A stretch of DNA of 64,000 nt from Diplolepis rosae (taxonomy: Eukaryota; Arthropoda; Insecta; Hymenoptera; Diplolepididae). The stretch lies in contig JAPYXD010000250.1 in NCBI GenBank assembly GCA_030998225.1, positions 1,984,001-2,048,000 of the forward strand. The letters run 5' to 3'. Positions within the stretch are counted from its first letter, which is position 1, and every line of letters begins with the position of its first letter. The notes beneath the pieces were generated by a model. That model saw only the letters and a list, made by a program, of their open reading frames with translations. It had not been told where the DNA came from and made no database searches. Below are positions 53,677 through 63,618 of the stretch, in pieces. The translations under genes and the position numbers were made by a program.

Positions 53677-54175
53677 TCAATTCCTGCCTCTCAACCTCCG
53701 AAGCTCTTCCCGGAAGAGCGGGCAGGAGCCGCCACCAGAGACATGGGCGATATCTTTGTCTCCCTTGCCCAAGCACGTCAAGCACCTTGGCGGTGCCTTG
53801 CAGCTCCTTGCCAAGTGTCCCGTGTTGCCGCATCTCCAACAGGCATTCTTCCTGTCGGGGTTGCCACAGTCTTGGGATCCATGGCCGTAACCAAGGCACC
53901 TGAAGCATTGGTCGACTTCCGCATGCTCACGGATGCGGCACGCACTCACCCGATCTTGACCTTACCTCGCTGCAGGAGACGTGTAGCGTCTGCCTCAGCT
54001 AGCCGAATCACTGCGGTCTTCACCCCACCAAAGCGGGTGAAGAGCCTGCAGGACCCGTCAAGTACCTGTCTGCCCAGTGACAAGCACAAGACAGACACGA
54101 CCTCTTCTTTCTTGACGGTTTCGTCAAGGTCCCTAATTTCGAGGGATCTCGTCGAGACCAGGGGCGCGGAAGATG
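53677..54175 (-). pseudogene. R1 ORF1 C-terminal fragment, copy E
   Basis: LVSTRSLEIRDLDETVKKEE, LCLSLGRQVLDGSCRLFTRF, then VSACRIREHAEVDQCFRCLG with knuckles CFRCLGYGHGSQDC, CWRCGNTGHLARSC and CLTC...H, ending RRLRGRN at 53677. A frameshift near 53946 separates the two halves. The knuckle set agrees with copy C. Confidence 0.85.
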
Positions 54176-54179
54176 CTGC

Positions 54180-54413
54180 CAATTCTCTTTCTACGTTGAT
54201 TGTGTCATTGAAAACTTCTTTAAATGTTTATTTTGTTTTTACATGAATTTCTATTTCAGCACGTAAACCGCGAATAAAACATTGGATAACGTCACTATGA
54301 AGGTTCTGTTTGAAGGTATCATGAAGGTTCTGTTTGAAGGTATCATCTATTTGTCCATTATTGTCAAGTCTATGAGCATCTTCGATTCTGTCGGCAATCA
54401 TCTTAATTCTTGC
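54180..54413 (-). pseudogene. Ty3/gypsy Gag fragment
   Basis: Minus strand: YRARIKMIADRIEDAHRLDN, NGQIDDTFKQNLHDTFKQNL, HSDVIQCFIRGLRAEIEIHV, then a stop and FKEVFNDTINVEREL. This is capsid-region Gag of insect gypsy type. Eight codons (DTFKQNLH) are tandemly duplicated by a 24-bp repeat at about 54291-54340. It is bounded by R1 copy E at 54176 and by mariner at 54414. No function remains. Confidence 0.75.
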
Positions 54414-54874
54414 TCGGTATTTGGTGGGATCAGATGGGTTTGCTGCATTATGAGCTGCTAAAACCGGGTGAAACCATCAATGGAGAACGCTACCGAACAC
54501 AATTAATCCGTTTGAAGAGAGCAATAGCCGAAAAACGACCGGAATATGCGACCAGACACGAGGCAATAATTTTCCATCATGACAACGCTCGGCCCCATGT
54601 TGCTATTCCGGTTAGGAACTATTTGGAAAACAGTGGATGGGAAGTTTTACTCCACCCGCCTTATAGCCCAGACCTTGCCCCTTCTGACTACCATTTGTTC
54701 CGGTTGATGCAGAACGCCCTCACTGGAATACGGTTCACATCAGAACAGGGTATCAAAAATTGGCTTGATTCATTCCTGGCCGCCAAGCCAGCGCAGTTCT
54801 TTTGGGATAGAATTCGCAAATTGCCAGAAAGATGGGAAGAAGTCATAGCTTCAGATGAGAAATACTTTGAATAA
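54414..54874 (+). pseudogene. mariner transposase C-terminal half
   Basis: IWWDQMGLLHYELLKPGETI, ERYRTQLIRLKRAIAEKRPE, HHDNARPHVAIPVRNYLENS (second catalytic Asp present), LHPPYSPDLAPSDYHLF (third Asp present), WLDSFLAAKPAQFFWDRIRK and the normal end EKYFE with a stop. Open throughout, but without the DNA-binding half and the first Asp. It is the better reference for the copy at 28227-29226. Confidence 0.92.
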
Positions 54875-54949
54875 TACCATTGTACATGGTTTTCTTAAAT
54901 ATACATTCAAATTTTGAAAAAAACCGCACGAATTAAGTTATAGATCCAA
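54414..54949 (+). mobile_element. mariner, second family, right half only
   Basis: Starts abruptly within the transposase at GGTATTTGGTGGGATCAG and ends with the right terminus CCGCACGAATTAAGTTATAG, matching 29254-29277. The left half is absent. Confidence 0.9.
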
Positions 54950-55235
54950 TATTTACAATTAATGCACAAATTCGTCATAAATATTTTAAAAAACATGCGT
55001 TTCTTGCATGCAGAAAGTATGATTTTTATATCACACTTTATGCATGTGCATTTCTAGGTGAGTTACGTTACTTTTTGAACAAGTAACTTTTTGAGATTAA
55101 GTTACTTTTCGAAAAAAAGTAACTTTTCAACCCTACAGTTATTAGAGAAAAAATAGGTCAAGTCACCAAAGTGTTATGCAAAGAGGATACATGATGAAGC
55201 AAACATTGGTGGCATGAAACAGATTGCCGATGTAT
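54950..55235. other. Non-coding sequence with AAGTTACTTTTT repeats
   Basis: At 55060-55140 the words AAGTTACTTTTT and AAGTAACTTTTT alternate in both orientations, giving several small hairpins. Otherwise unremarkable. Confidence 0.4.
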
Positions 55236-55380
55236 TTTGTCTAAAAAATTGAATTTTTGAATTTCAATCGTATTTTTCGAAATTAAAACGAAAAATATAT
55301 GTTTTATCAGAAACTGTATCAGACAAAAATTGTAGATTTTTTTAAAACGAACATCTTTGCATTCTTAGGATTTTTCTTAT
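55236..55380 (+). repeat. 1.09-kb repeat copy 3, left part
   Basis: Aligns with 45640-45775 of copy 2 (AATTGAATTTTTGAATTTCAATCG, AAAATATATGTTTTATCA, TTGCATTCTTA). It stops exactly where transposase coding begins and resumes at 57395. Confidence 0.75.
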
Positions 55381-57394
55381 TTCCGTAAAAAAAGATGATG
55401 GCTCCCGTGAGCACGTTAAAAAAAAGTTAATTCTGTGCAATCTTTCTAAATTATATGCAAGTTTTAAAGCTCAGCATCCTACAGTTAAAATTTTCTTATC
55501 AAAATTCTCTCAGCTTAGACCCCGAAATTGCATACTCGTTGAAGCCAGTGGTACGCATACTGTTTGTATATGTGTCCGTCATGAAAACGTCAATCTAATG
55601 CTAGATGCTGTAGATTTAAAAGAACCAACCTGCGAAAATTTTTTCCCCATTAAGACTTATTATGATGCTATGAACAGGATTATGTGTAGCGTTTCGACTT
55701 CAGAATGCTACTTGAATGAATGCACAGCGTGTCCTGGTACAAGCGCACTTAAGGACTTTATAACATCAGTTCTCGCAGACCAGTGTATTAACAGAGTAGA
55801 ATTTCAGACTTGGCAACAAACTGACAAAAGTACGTTACGCACGGAAATAACAGACGCAGAAGATTTTGCTGAACAGATTTGCGAACGCTTGCTTAAGCTT
55901 AAATCTCACTCTTTTACAGCCAAACAACAGTCGTATTTCTTCAAAAATCTTAAGGACACACTGAAAGAAGAAGAATTTCTCATCCTTTGTGATTTCACTG
56001 AAAACGATGCCTTTGTGGTCCAGAATGCAGCTCAGTCATTTCATTGTAACAATGATCAAGCTACCATTTTTACAATGGTAATTTATTATAAAGAGGACAA
56101 CATTCTAAAGCACCGCAGTCTTGCTATGTTATCAGACTGTTTGACTCATGTCACAATTGCTGTGTACGAATTTCAAAAAATTATTACACCCCATTTGAAA
56201 GAGAATTTTCAACCCAGAAAAATGATTTATTTTATATATGGAGCCGCCCAGCAATTTAAAAATAAATATAACTTCATCAATTTGCTCCACCATGAAATGG
56301 ATTTTGGTATTCCAGCCGAGTAGCATTTCCATGCAACGGCGCACGGAAAAGGCCCTTGTGATGGTATTGGGGGAAATTTAAAAAGACTCGCAGCGCGTGC
56401 TAGCATACAAGCATCATCTAAAGATCCGATTTTGACTGCTAATGCCTTGTATCATTGGGCAAAGAAAAATTTAGTTGAAACTTTATTATTCTTTAGTTCC
56501 AAAGAAAATCACGCCATCACAGCTCAAGAACTTAAGAGTAGATTTGCATCAACAAACACAGTGCATGGTACACAAAAATACCACTCTTTCGTTCCCTCTG
56601 CTGAATTAACTCTCATGTTGAGAAAATATTCATCATCATTAGAATGTGATGTTTTCCCGAAAAAAACTGTGAGGCAAAGAAGAAAGAGAAGTGCACATAC
56701 ACTGTAATAAGCAAATTATTTGACTCAATTTTCGATGTGAGAGGTGAGGGGACTCACACTAAAAAATCACCCAAAATTACAAATTAATTTTTATTCTTGA
56801 TTTCTTACCAGCCAAAAATAACAGTTTTATGAACAAATTATACAAAGTACAATTAAATAAGTTCCTAATGGACGGTATGTCGTGATCGTGGCGCCTAGCT
56901 GCACTGCAACGCAGAAACTGCGCGCAAGTACTGTTATACATCTCCATCAATTTCTTTCGCCCCACTTTCGGAATGGCTCATTTTAAAGGGAAAAAGTCAA
57001 GCTTTTTTACAAAAATAATTTTGGAAAGAAAATTAACGGCCGCACTTGGAGAAAAACTCAAAAATATGTTTAAAATTAAAAAATGAAGTTCAATTAATTT
57101 TTTTTTCATGTAAAACCATTGCTTTCAGCGTAAAGCTGATGAAAAGACGTTTCCAACACGTCCATAAAAAAATTAATTTGGATAACTTTTGTAGAAGTTA
57201 TGGCTAATTGAGTATCAGCGTGCGCGGTAAAAGGTTGAAAATTCGAGCCCCTGCATATTGACAACCCGTCGTACTAGAGACGTTCTCTTATGGGAATTAA
57301 ATGAGGTTCACTAGGACAATAATTTCGCAGACTTTCAAGGAAATCGGAGACAAAAAGTTTTTAGGCGGGTACAATTGACGAATTTGTCCCCATA
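55381..57394 (+). mobile_element. DNA-transposon-like insertion that splits repeat copy 3
   Basis: About 2.0 kb lying between two adjacent parts of the 1.09-kb repeat. Carries a 5'-truncated transposase-like gene (55385-56709) and about 680 bp of downstream non-coding sequence. No terminal inverted repeats were seen. Confidence 0.65.
55385..56709 (+). pseudogene. Transposase-like protein, relative of the 7.7-8.5 kb gene
   Basis: The frame is already open at DDGSREHVKKKLILCNLSKL and continues through FSQLRPRNCILVEASGTHTV, then METs at 55598 and KEPTCENFFPIKTYYDAMNR, a Cys pair (YLNECTACPG), FAEQICERLLKLKSHSFTAK. The presumed catalytic core follows: LILCDFTENDAFVVQNAAQ, FHCNNDQATIFTMVIYY, IYGAAQQFKNKYNF (family SDGA; Asp is missing, Tyr here). 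A TAG follows in PAE*HFHATAHGKG at 56321-56323 where the family has Trp, then CDGIGGNLKRLAARASIQAS to the end KRSAHTL at 56707. It is longer than the copy at 7731-8511. The loss of the conserved Asp and the stop indicate an inactive gene. The role as transposase is inferred from its relative inside long inverted repeats. Confidence 0.72.
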
Positions 57395-57991
57395 TTATTG
57401 TTTAAAAAAATTGAATTTTGGATTTTCAATAGTATTTTTTCAAATTGAAAAGAAAAATATACATTTTATGAAAAAATGTTGCAATTTAAATTTGTAGATC
57501 TTAATGTAGAAAATAATTTTGTATAATAACTTTTTTTCATATCTCATATAATTTAACTGGAAAATGGAATTTCTATATTGACTTTTTTCAAGTTCTAACA
57601 TCCTGTAACATTTCTAATTTTTATTTAATCGAAAAATTTTTTTAAGATAATTGGTAGAAATTTATGAGCACTATCAAAAACCAGTATTGAATTTTTGATT
57701 TTTTCAAAAAGTTCTTTTCAAAAACACAAAAAATGGTCTAGTTCTCTCAATTTTGGTTGGATGTGGCTGGTTAACGAACTTGTCCTTACATTTTCGGCTC
57801 TGGTAAAATGTGTTCAAGCTCAATTCAATCTGATGATTCTATCGAGAGTTATTGAGTATACGACCTACGACAGACACTTTCGTAAAAACCACTTTTTCTG
57901 GCTCAGGGGGTCTCGAAACGTAAAGATTTGATGAAAATTTCGAAAGTCATTTTTCACATAAAACTAATACCTTCTCATTCATGATGAGAAT
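57395..57991 (+). repeat. 1.09-kb repeat copy 3, right part
   Basis: Aligns with 45778-46373 of copy 2, including TTAACTGGAAAATGGAATTT, GGATGTGGCTGGTTAACGAA and the end TCATGATGAGAAT. Confidence 0.75.
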
Positions 57992-58254
57992 TCAAAAAAG
58001 GGTGGAAAGAAAGTAGAATAAAGGAAAGGTCAAAAGTTGAATGTTAAGTCGGTCAGTAAAGGTTTTGTCACTGAGCTCAAAGGAGTTTTTTGTACGAGTT
58101 CTATACTTGTTGGCGTTCTGTTTATTTTTTTTTTTTGATATTTTTTGAATTCTTAATAATATCAATCCTAAAATTGTAATAATAAGAAAAGTGATAATAA
58201 TTAGTGCTAATGTTAATTTATGCGCACTAGAAATGAAAATAGATGGAATAAATT

Positions 58255-58335
58255 TTTGAATTATGAAGTGACATGTTTGATAACATGTCTTCTACTATAC
58301 TGACCCAAAATTCATAGAATTTTTCTTTATTTCTC
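58255..58335 (-). repeat. Direct repeat, copy 1
   Basis: AAGTGACATG..TGATAACATGTC then CTGACCCAAAATTCATAGAA. It matches 59204-59278 in the same orientation, about 940 bp away. Confidence 0.75.
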
Positions 58336-59203
58336 GTTATTTTTGCACAGGGTGAGTTTCTTTTTATTTTCTTCGATTAAAATTATCACTATTAGATTTA
58401 AAAATACGCAAAAAAAGAAAGAAAGGCAAACGTTTAATTAAAATAAGGATTATCATAGAAATCAAAAACTTATCTCATAGCTTGCAATTCAAAATGAATT
58501 AGTCCAGTCTGCACCATCGCAAATTCAAAAAATATTTAGATTTCACTGTCAATAAAAAACCGGATAAAATAAAAAAACATAAAAAATTTTGCATACAAAC
58601 CGACCTGAAATTTTTTTAAATTTTATTATTAAAGAAGTATGCCCAGTTGGTTATTAATGACAAAACGCGAACAAGGTTTAAATTTTTGAAAACTTTTCTT
58701 GAGGACTCTGTCACCGGAGTCTCTCACAGAATGATCTAAACTGTTTTAAAAACCGACTCGGGACATGTGGCTTTGCTGACTCAACATTTTTTTTTTTTTG
58801 TAAGCAATCCTGAGAGGTTCTTTTCCTCCTTGAAGAAGACTATTGTCCTATACCTAGTTATGAAATTCCAGACGTTTATGGTGATTTTCACGAGTGGACG
58901 AAGGCGTGTATTTTTCAAGAGAACGATCCTTTATATCAGCTTCACGGACAATCCATATATCATTGAATTTGCAAGCAAGGCATTACAGAAACATAAAATT
59001 GAAAGTTGTTTATTTTCGCATTCCGATTTATTCTGAGATGTTTAAAAAAAAAATTTATCTTTAAAAAATAATAAAAATGCAATTTTAGGATTCGTGATAT
59101 TAAGTATCACATTTGAAAAGTATTATTAAATTTAACTAGTTCTGAAAATCGTCAAAACCATGAGATATTCCACCTTTATACTGGATGTGCCATTTTTAAA
59201 TTT

Positions 59204-59278
59204 TAAAGTGACATGATTTATAACATGTCTGCTATTATATTGACCCAAAATTCATAGAATTTTTGTTCCTTTCTCGCT
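59204..59278 (-). repeat. Direct repeat, copy 2
   Basis: AAGTGACATGATTTATAACA then TTGACCCAAAATTCATAGAA; the partner of 58255-58335. Confidence 0.75.
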
Positions 59279-59280
59279 AT

Positions 59281-60959
59281 TTAAAAAGAAACTGACTCTA
59301 TGCCAAAATAACGAGAAATGAACAAACATTTTTTAATGTTTGCATATTTTGTAAGGATAAAGACATGGTTTTCGAAGATTGATAATGGCATGTCTTCTTT
59401 TTGCAGAAGAAGAAGTAATGCCTTTTTTAGTAAGTGAGGCTCTTGGATAGAAATATTATATAGAAATGGTGAAATTATAGCAAGAGATGTGGTTGATTTG
59501 CTCACTGGAATTGAATTATCCATTATATTCATATGGTTTTGGAGATGGTAATATGGAGTTGATGAATCGAGATGGCAACCTGATTTTGTTTACTGAATTC
59601 CTATTCCATGGAGTGTTATTAAGGTCTTGGAGTTTTTTAGACATGATAAGAAAATTTGTCGGCGGAAAATTGTTGAGTATAGCCATCCGTGATAAAATTG
59701 CAATGGTGTTAGAAAAGGATATTCGCTAAAAGTGTTAAAGATTTCACATTTGTATGATTGAGAAATTAAAAACATTGATGTCTCGCAAAGAGGATTGTTG
59801 TTGGTGTTAAATATAGACCTTGGTGGGTGACAAAATGTTTGGAATCCATTTTGATAACATGCATTGAGGAAATTTTCATTTTTAGCATTTTTTTATCATC
59901 GTTATTATAAAAATCTTTGTCGCAGACATCGTACGATCTCATTAGTAGTAATAATAGTTTTAATGCTGCTCTATTTTCTGCTAATTCACTAGTAGGGCCG
60001 GCTTGTATAACAAAATGTTCATTTATAATAATTTGTGCCAGAAAGAATGATTCTGTTTTCGAATTCGGATCCGGATAGACTGTATATTGCGGTAACGGCA
60101 ATCCATATTTTAGCGTGAACTTCCTTGAAATTTCTACATGATTTAAAAATCCCATGGAGTCTGTTCTGTATTTCCTTTTTTGTTAACTTGGTACGTGGGT
60201 AGGCTCGTTGTAATAATGCTCTATTGTAGTTAATTTCCTGAATCGGTATGGAATGTTTATATTAGAATTTATTGTACTGGTTGGGAGGTCTATATCCGCA
60301 TTCACAACATTTTTTAAAGCTTTTCTTAGAGAAAGATGATGTAGTAAGATTTTTTTTTTCATTTTATATGAATTTGTATTTTTAACACGGTTGTTATTTG
60401 ATGTAATAGGTTTATAGATGATTCTTGAATTGCGATATGCAAATGTTCTAGTGAGTTTATCAAAACTTATTTCACATTTCTCGTCTTTTTCCGAAAGAGA
60501 ATTAATAATTTTTATGGCAGCAAAATCCTTAGCTGTTTCTATCGAGTTTGCTATTCCTATTTGTTTAATATTGTTAATAAAACAAATTGCTATGTATGTT
60601 AAGTCTTCTAATGAAGTTTTTATTCGTAATACCGTATATTTTGGATATAAAAATTTGTTTCGAGTGCAAATTTTGTTTCATTTTCTGCAATTTTTACTAA
60701 TAAAATTTGCTTGTTCATTTTGATTTGTTTTTCCCGATTCATTAGATAAGGGTTGATATCAATTCCGTGCTACCTTTTGTTTTATATTATCTTTATCTTT
60801 GCCACTACTCATAATTTTGTAATTTTTATATTGCAAATTTACGTGAAATAAATATTGATTATTAATGGTTTGTTCAATGAGTATTTCGTAATTGAGGGGT
60901 GAATCTCCTTTTTGTTGAATGAGTTTGTTCAATAAATTATTAAAAGGAATATGCAACAT
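59281..60959 (-). pseudogene. Broken gene with two double-stranded-RNA-binding-like domains
   Basis: Minus strand, directly 3' of an envelope remnant. From 60959: MLHIPFNNLLNKLIQQKGDS, LNYEILIEQ, LFHVNLQYKNYKIMSSGK, DNIKQKVAR: the alpha-beta-beta-beta-alpha layout of a dsRBD, with frame loss in the last helix near 60762. Then MNKQILLVKIAENETKFALE and, after a frameshift near 60630, a helical part (SIETAKDFAAIKIINSLSEK) and a basic Cys-rich end (KKCCECGYRPPNQYNKF). From 60155: a second dsRBD-like unit, KYGLPLPQYTVYPDPNSK, FFLAQIIINEHFVIQAG, SELAENRAALKLLLLLM. Decayed frames follow to 59281. dsRBD proteins bind double-stranded RNA, and viruses use such proteins to blunt RNA interference. That role is only a hypothesis here. 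It could instead be a captured host gene. Confidence 0.5.
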
Positions 60960-60998
60960 TCTGAAGATGTTAGATTTGGATAGAGTAGTATGTTCTAC

Positions 60999-61271
60999 TC
61001 TCTAAACATGAATCAGTCAAAATCTACTGATTATCAGTGAAATTTGAACGATTCAAATAGCTAAAAAGAGTTTACTGTTAATCAGGCAAATTTAACTGAT
61101 TAATTCAGTGAAAATTAACTGATTTAACAGTGAAATATATTTTTTTAACTGATTCGATCAGTGAAAATTAATTAATTTAACAGTAAAAAATATGTTTTCA
61201 CTGGTAAATCAGTGAAAAGGCAAATCACTGATTTAATCAGTGAAAATTTGACTGATTCATATTTAGAGAGT
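60999..61271. mobile_element. Miniature inverted-repeat element of about 270 bp
   Basis: Ends TACTCTCTAAACATGAATCA and TGATTCATATTTAGAGAGTA are inverted copies (about 25 bp, one or two changes). The interior is a chain of AACTGATT and CAGTGAAAA words in both orientations. Non-coding. It lies between the dsRBD-like gene and the envelope C-terminus. Confidence 0.8.
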
Positions 61272-62753
61272 ACTAAGTTCTTCTTTTAGTTCAGAGTGAG
61301 GATAAAGAGTAGTGTTTGTACTAATTTGATCTTTCCCTGTATTGTTATTTGCGTTATGTGTTGAACTTTTGGGTGTCTCTTTCGGGTTTTGTGGCGCTGA
61401 AGCTGTTAGCAGCTCTTGATGTCTCTGAGCAGGAGGTCCAGAAGATCGATGGGTACCTAAGTGTAATAAAAGGGTAGTAACCGAATTCCAGAAGGCGCCT
61501 GGTAGATGGAGAGACCATCCAAATAATCTGTGTAATGCATTTCCATGAATAATGGTATCCGCTATCAATTTGATCCCTCTAATTATTACAATTAATCTAA
61601 TTAGGCCTGCAATAGTAGTTCCAAAACTTGTAAAAATTGTCCAAAAAGAATTTAGAATGATTGGTTTTTCTGCTCGAAACATAATATGATCTCGCAGTTT
61701 ATTAAGATCAGATTGAGAATAAATGTCACTTGTCGCTAAGTATGAAGGATTTGTGTATTTCCAGGTTGTTTTTGTGAGGGGTTTAACTATACTTGGTGCT
61801 ATAGATTGAACAGGATTTGGAAGTAATTTGTACCAGATTTTTCCAAAAACGTACATTGGTGGAAGGAAAGAATTGCAATTCTTTTGGATACCGGATTTGG
61901 TTCATATATGTGTTCGTGGAGAGAGGAAAAAGGATTAATTTCCTCTAAATACTGGTAGTTGTAGATAACATTCTTCAGTTTTGCGACATTTTACTTCAAC
62001 TGGTGAGTTGCTAGGGTTAATGTATTTCTAAAAACTTGCTGTTCAAATATGTATGCATCGTTGAGTAAGGACATCGTGATAAAGTCTATTTACTTAATTG
62101 TAAATGAAATTAATAATTTTGGATGTTCGGGTTGTATTAAAATGTAACTACAAACAAGTTTTATTGTTTTTTCAGCCATTACAAAAGTTATATCTTCAGT
62201 AGTTAATGAATAAAGGGTTTCAGAATTCTCTGTCGTGCTGTCATATGTTTTATTTGCTGGTCGTTCATAGATAACTGTATATTTGTTAGAATTACATACG
62301 TTATTAGGTAATGTGTTCCAGGAAGTTTGTCCATATTCTACGTCTGTACAGTATGTGTCAGAAAGTGTGCATATTATTATAGAACCTGATTGAATTTTAT
62401 TTGAATTTAAATGAATATTTGCGTAATGTTCTTGCAAAGTTATTTTGAATATTACTTGGACTACGTATGGAACTGTGAGAATGCATACCACAATGAAAAA
62501 TAGCGCGTCGAATTTCTACTATGCATTGTATTACTTTTGTATTTGACAATCCAGTTAATTATAAAAGTTGTATATAAGTTCTTTGAACATGTACTTGAGA
62601 TCGAGGTAGATTACATTCTCCTGCCTCTAGTAAAGATAATGTCGTAATATTTGATTGATTTAAACCGCAATCAAATGCTATGATGGCGTAGACTGTTCTT
62701 ATGTAGTTGAAGTTGCAAATGAGCAGTGCCAAGATGAAGTCTTGCAATCCCAT
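61263..62753 (-). pseudogene. Envelope glycoprotein remnant, chuvirus-type (retroelement env)
   Basis: Minus-strand remnant of a class of glycoproteins found in insect retroelements and related to those of chuviruses; such proteins mediate membrane fusion. Three readable pieces, each in its own frame. 62753-62559 has a hydrophobic signal-like start (LQDFILALLICNF) and the motif AFDCGLNQSNITTLSLLEAG. 62491-62090 is ectodomain with spaced Cys, WNTLPNNVC and a QPEHPKLLI end. 61856-61263 is the C-terminal region with a membrane segment (IAGLIRLIVII), then IHGNALHRLFGWSLHLPGAF and NSVTTLLLHL, and a Ser/Thr/Pro-rich tail. A stop, frameshifts and missing stretches separate them. It lies after integrase, the usual env position. 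Confidence 0.6.
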
Positions 62754-63059
62754 CGTTTTTGTATTTTGTTACAGTCATCTTAATTAAAAATTGCAGTTTG
62801 AATTAAATATTGTCAGAGAGCTACCATGTCGATAAAACAGCGAAATATTTCAATAATATAGTCTATGCGTTTTTGATGAATTTGATCCATCATATCTGGA
62901 ATAATGTGTTAGATCTCAATTTTCATAATTTTTAGTCATAGATTTTTTTATAAATTCCTTCTTATTATTTATCAATAAAACAAGGAAAAATTTTTATATT
63001 TTTTATTCACTATATGTGTATATATATATATTTTCATATTCTTTTTATAATTGAAGGAA

Positions 63060-63615
63060 AGAAGTTTTATTTTTATCCATTTACTTTTATACTTGCACAT
63101 GTGAGCGTTTTAGTCTATTAATGTGAACTACAGTAGGTTTGCCTTTATGCCTTATTTTGACATTTCCTTTCCTAGCACTTCCAACACTTCATAAATTTTT
63201 CTTCTTAAGGATTTAATTTTCTATCATAATATATTTTTAATTTTTCTTTTGCTGAAATAAGGTTCTCTCTTCCTTGTGTTCGCATTTCGTGTAGTTGAGT
63301 TACGAAATTAGTTAAATAATCATCATACGTTTGCAATTTTTCTTGTCGTGATAAAGGTTCACTAGAGGGTTCACGAGCTAATTAACCAAAAACCAATTCA
63401 TAGGGTGTGCATTTTGTGCCTTCTTGTACACTAGTATTATACGATAACATTGCTAGTTCAAGCCAATCATCCCATTCTGAATATTTTTCAACAAATTGTT
63501 TGAGATATTCTCCTAAAACATGATGCGAACGTTCTAATGATCCGTTTGATTGAGGGTGAAAAGCTGTGGTACGAAATTGTTTAATTCTAAAACGTTTGCC
63601 AATCTTTTTAATCAA
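63060..63615 (-). pseudogene. Ty3/gypsy integrase, partial
   Basis: Minus strand: IKKIGKRFRIKQFRTTAFHP, QSNGSLERSHHVLGEYLKQF (catalytic Glu), VEKYSEWDDWLELAMLSYNT, VQEGTKCTPYELVFG with a stop at 63382. Then ARE..SSEPLSRQEKLQ, TYDDYLTNFVTQLHEMRTQG, RENLISAKEKLKI and a decayed C-terminus with VNRLK-type residues near 63105. The N-terminal half is cut off at about 63618, where LTR-like sequence begins. It is closer to the copy at 30985 than to other integrases I know of, so both elements belong to one family. Confidence 0.88.
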
Positions 63616-63618
63616 TTT

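Larger units (their letters stand above)
52690..54175 (-). mobile_element. R1-clade retrotransposon, copy E (ORF1 end, endonuclease, start of RT)
   Basis: Internal fragment of the R1 family, truncated at both ends and inserted in or joined to gypsy gag sequence at 54176. It covers the C-terminal half of ORF1, the ORF2 endonuclease and the RT linker as far as KDLIG-type sequence. It is more diverged from copy C than A and B are. Confidence 0.88.
57992..59280 (-). other. Decayed sequence with a membrane-anchor-like frame and an 85-bp duplication
   Basis: On the minus strand 58270-58130 reads FIPSIFISSAHKLTLALIII, TFLIITILGLILLRIQKISK, KKK and a stop: a 20-residue hydrophobic segment followed by a short basic tail, as in viral or cellular envelope anchors. 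Just upstream a stretch with KFYEFWVSIVEDML (58335-58280) is repeated at 59278-59206 as KFYEFWVNIIADML. The rest is unreadable. It may be the C-terminus of a second envelope type. Confidence 0.4.
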
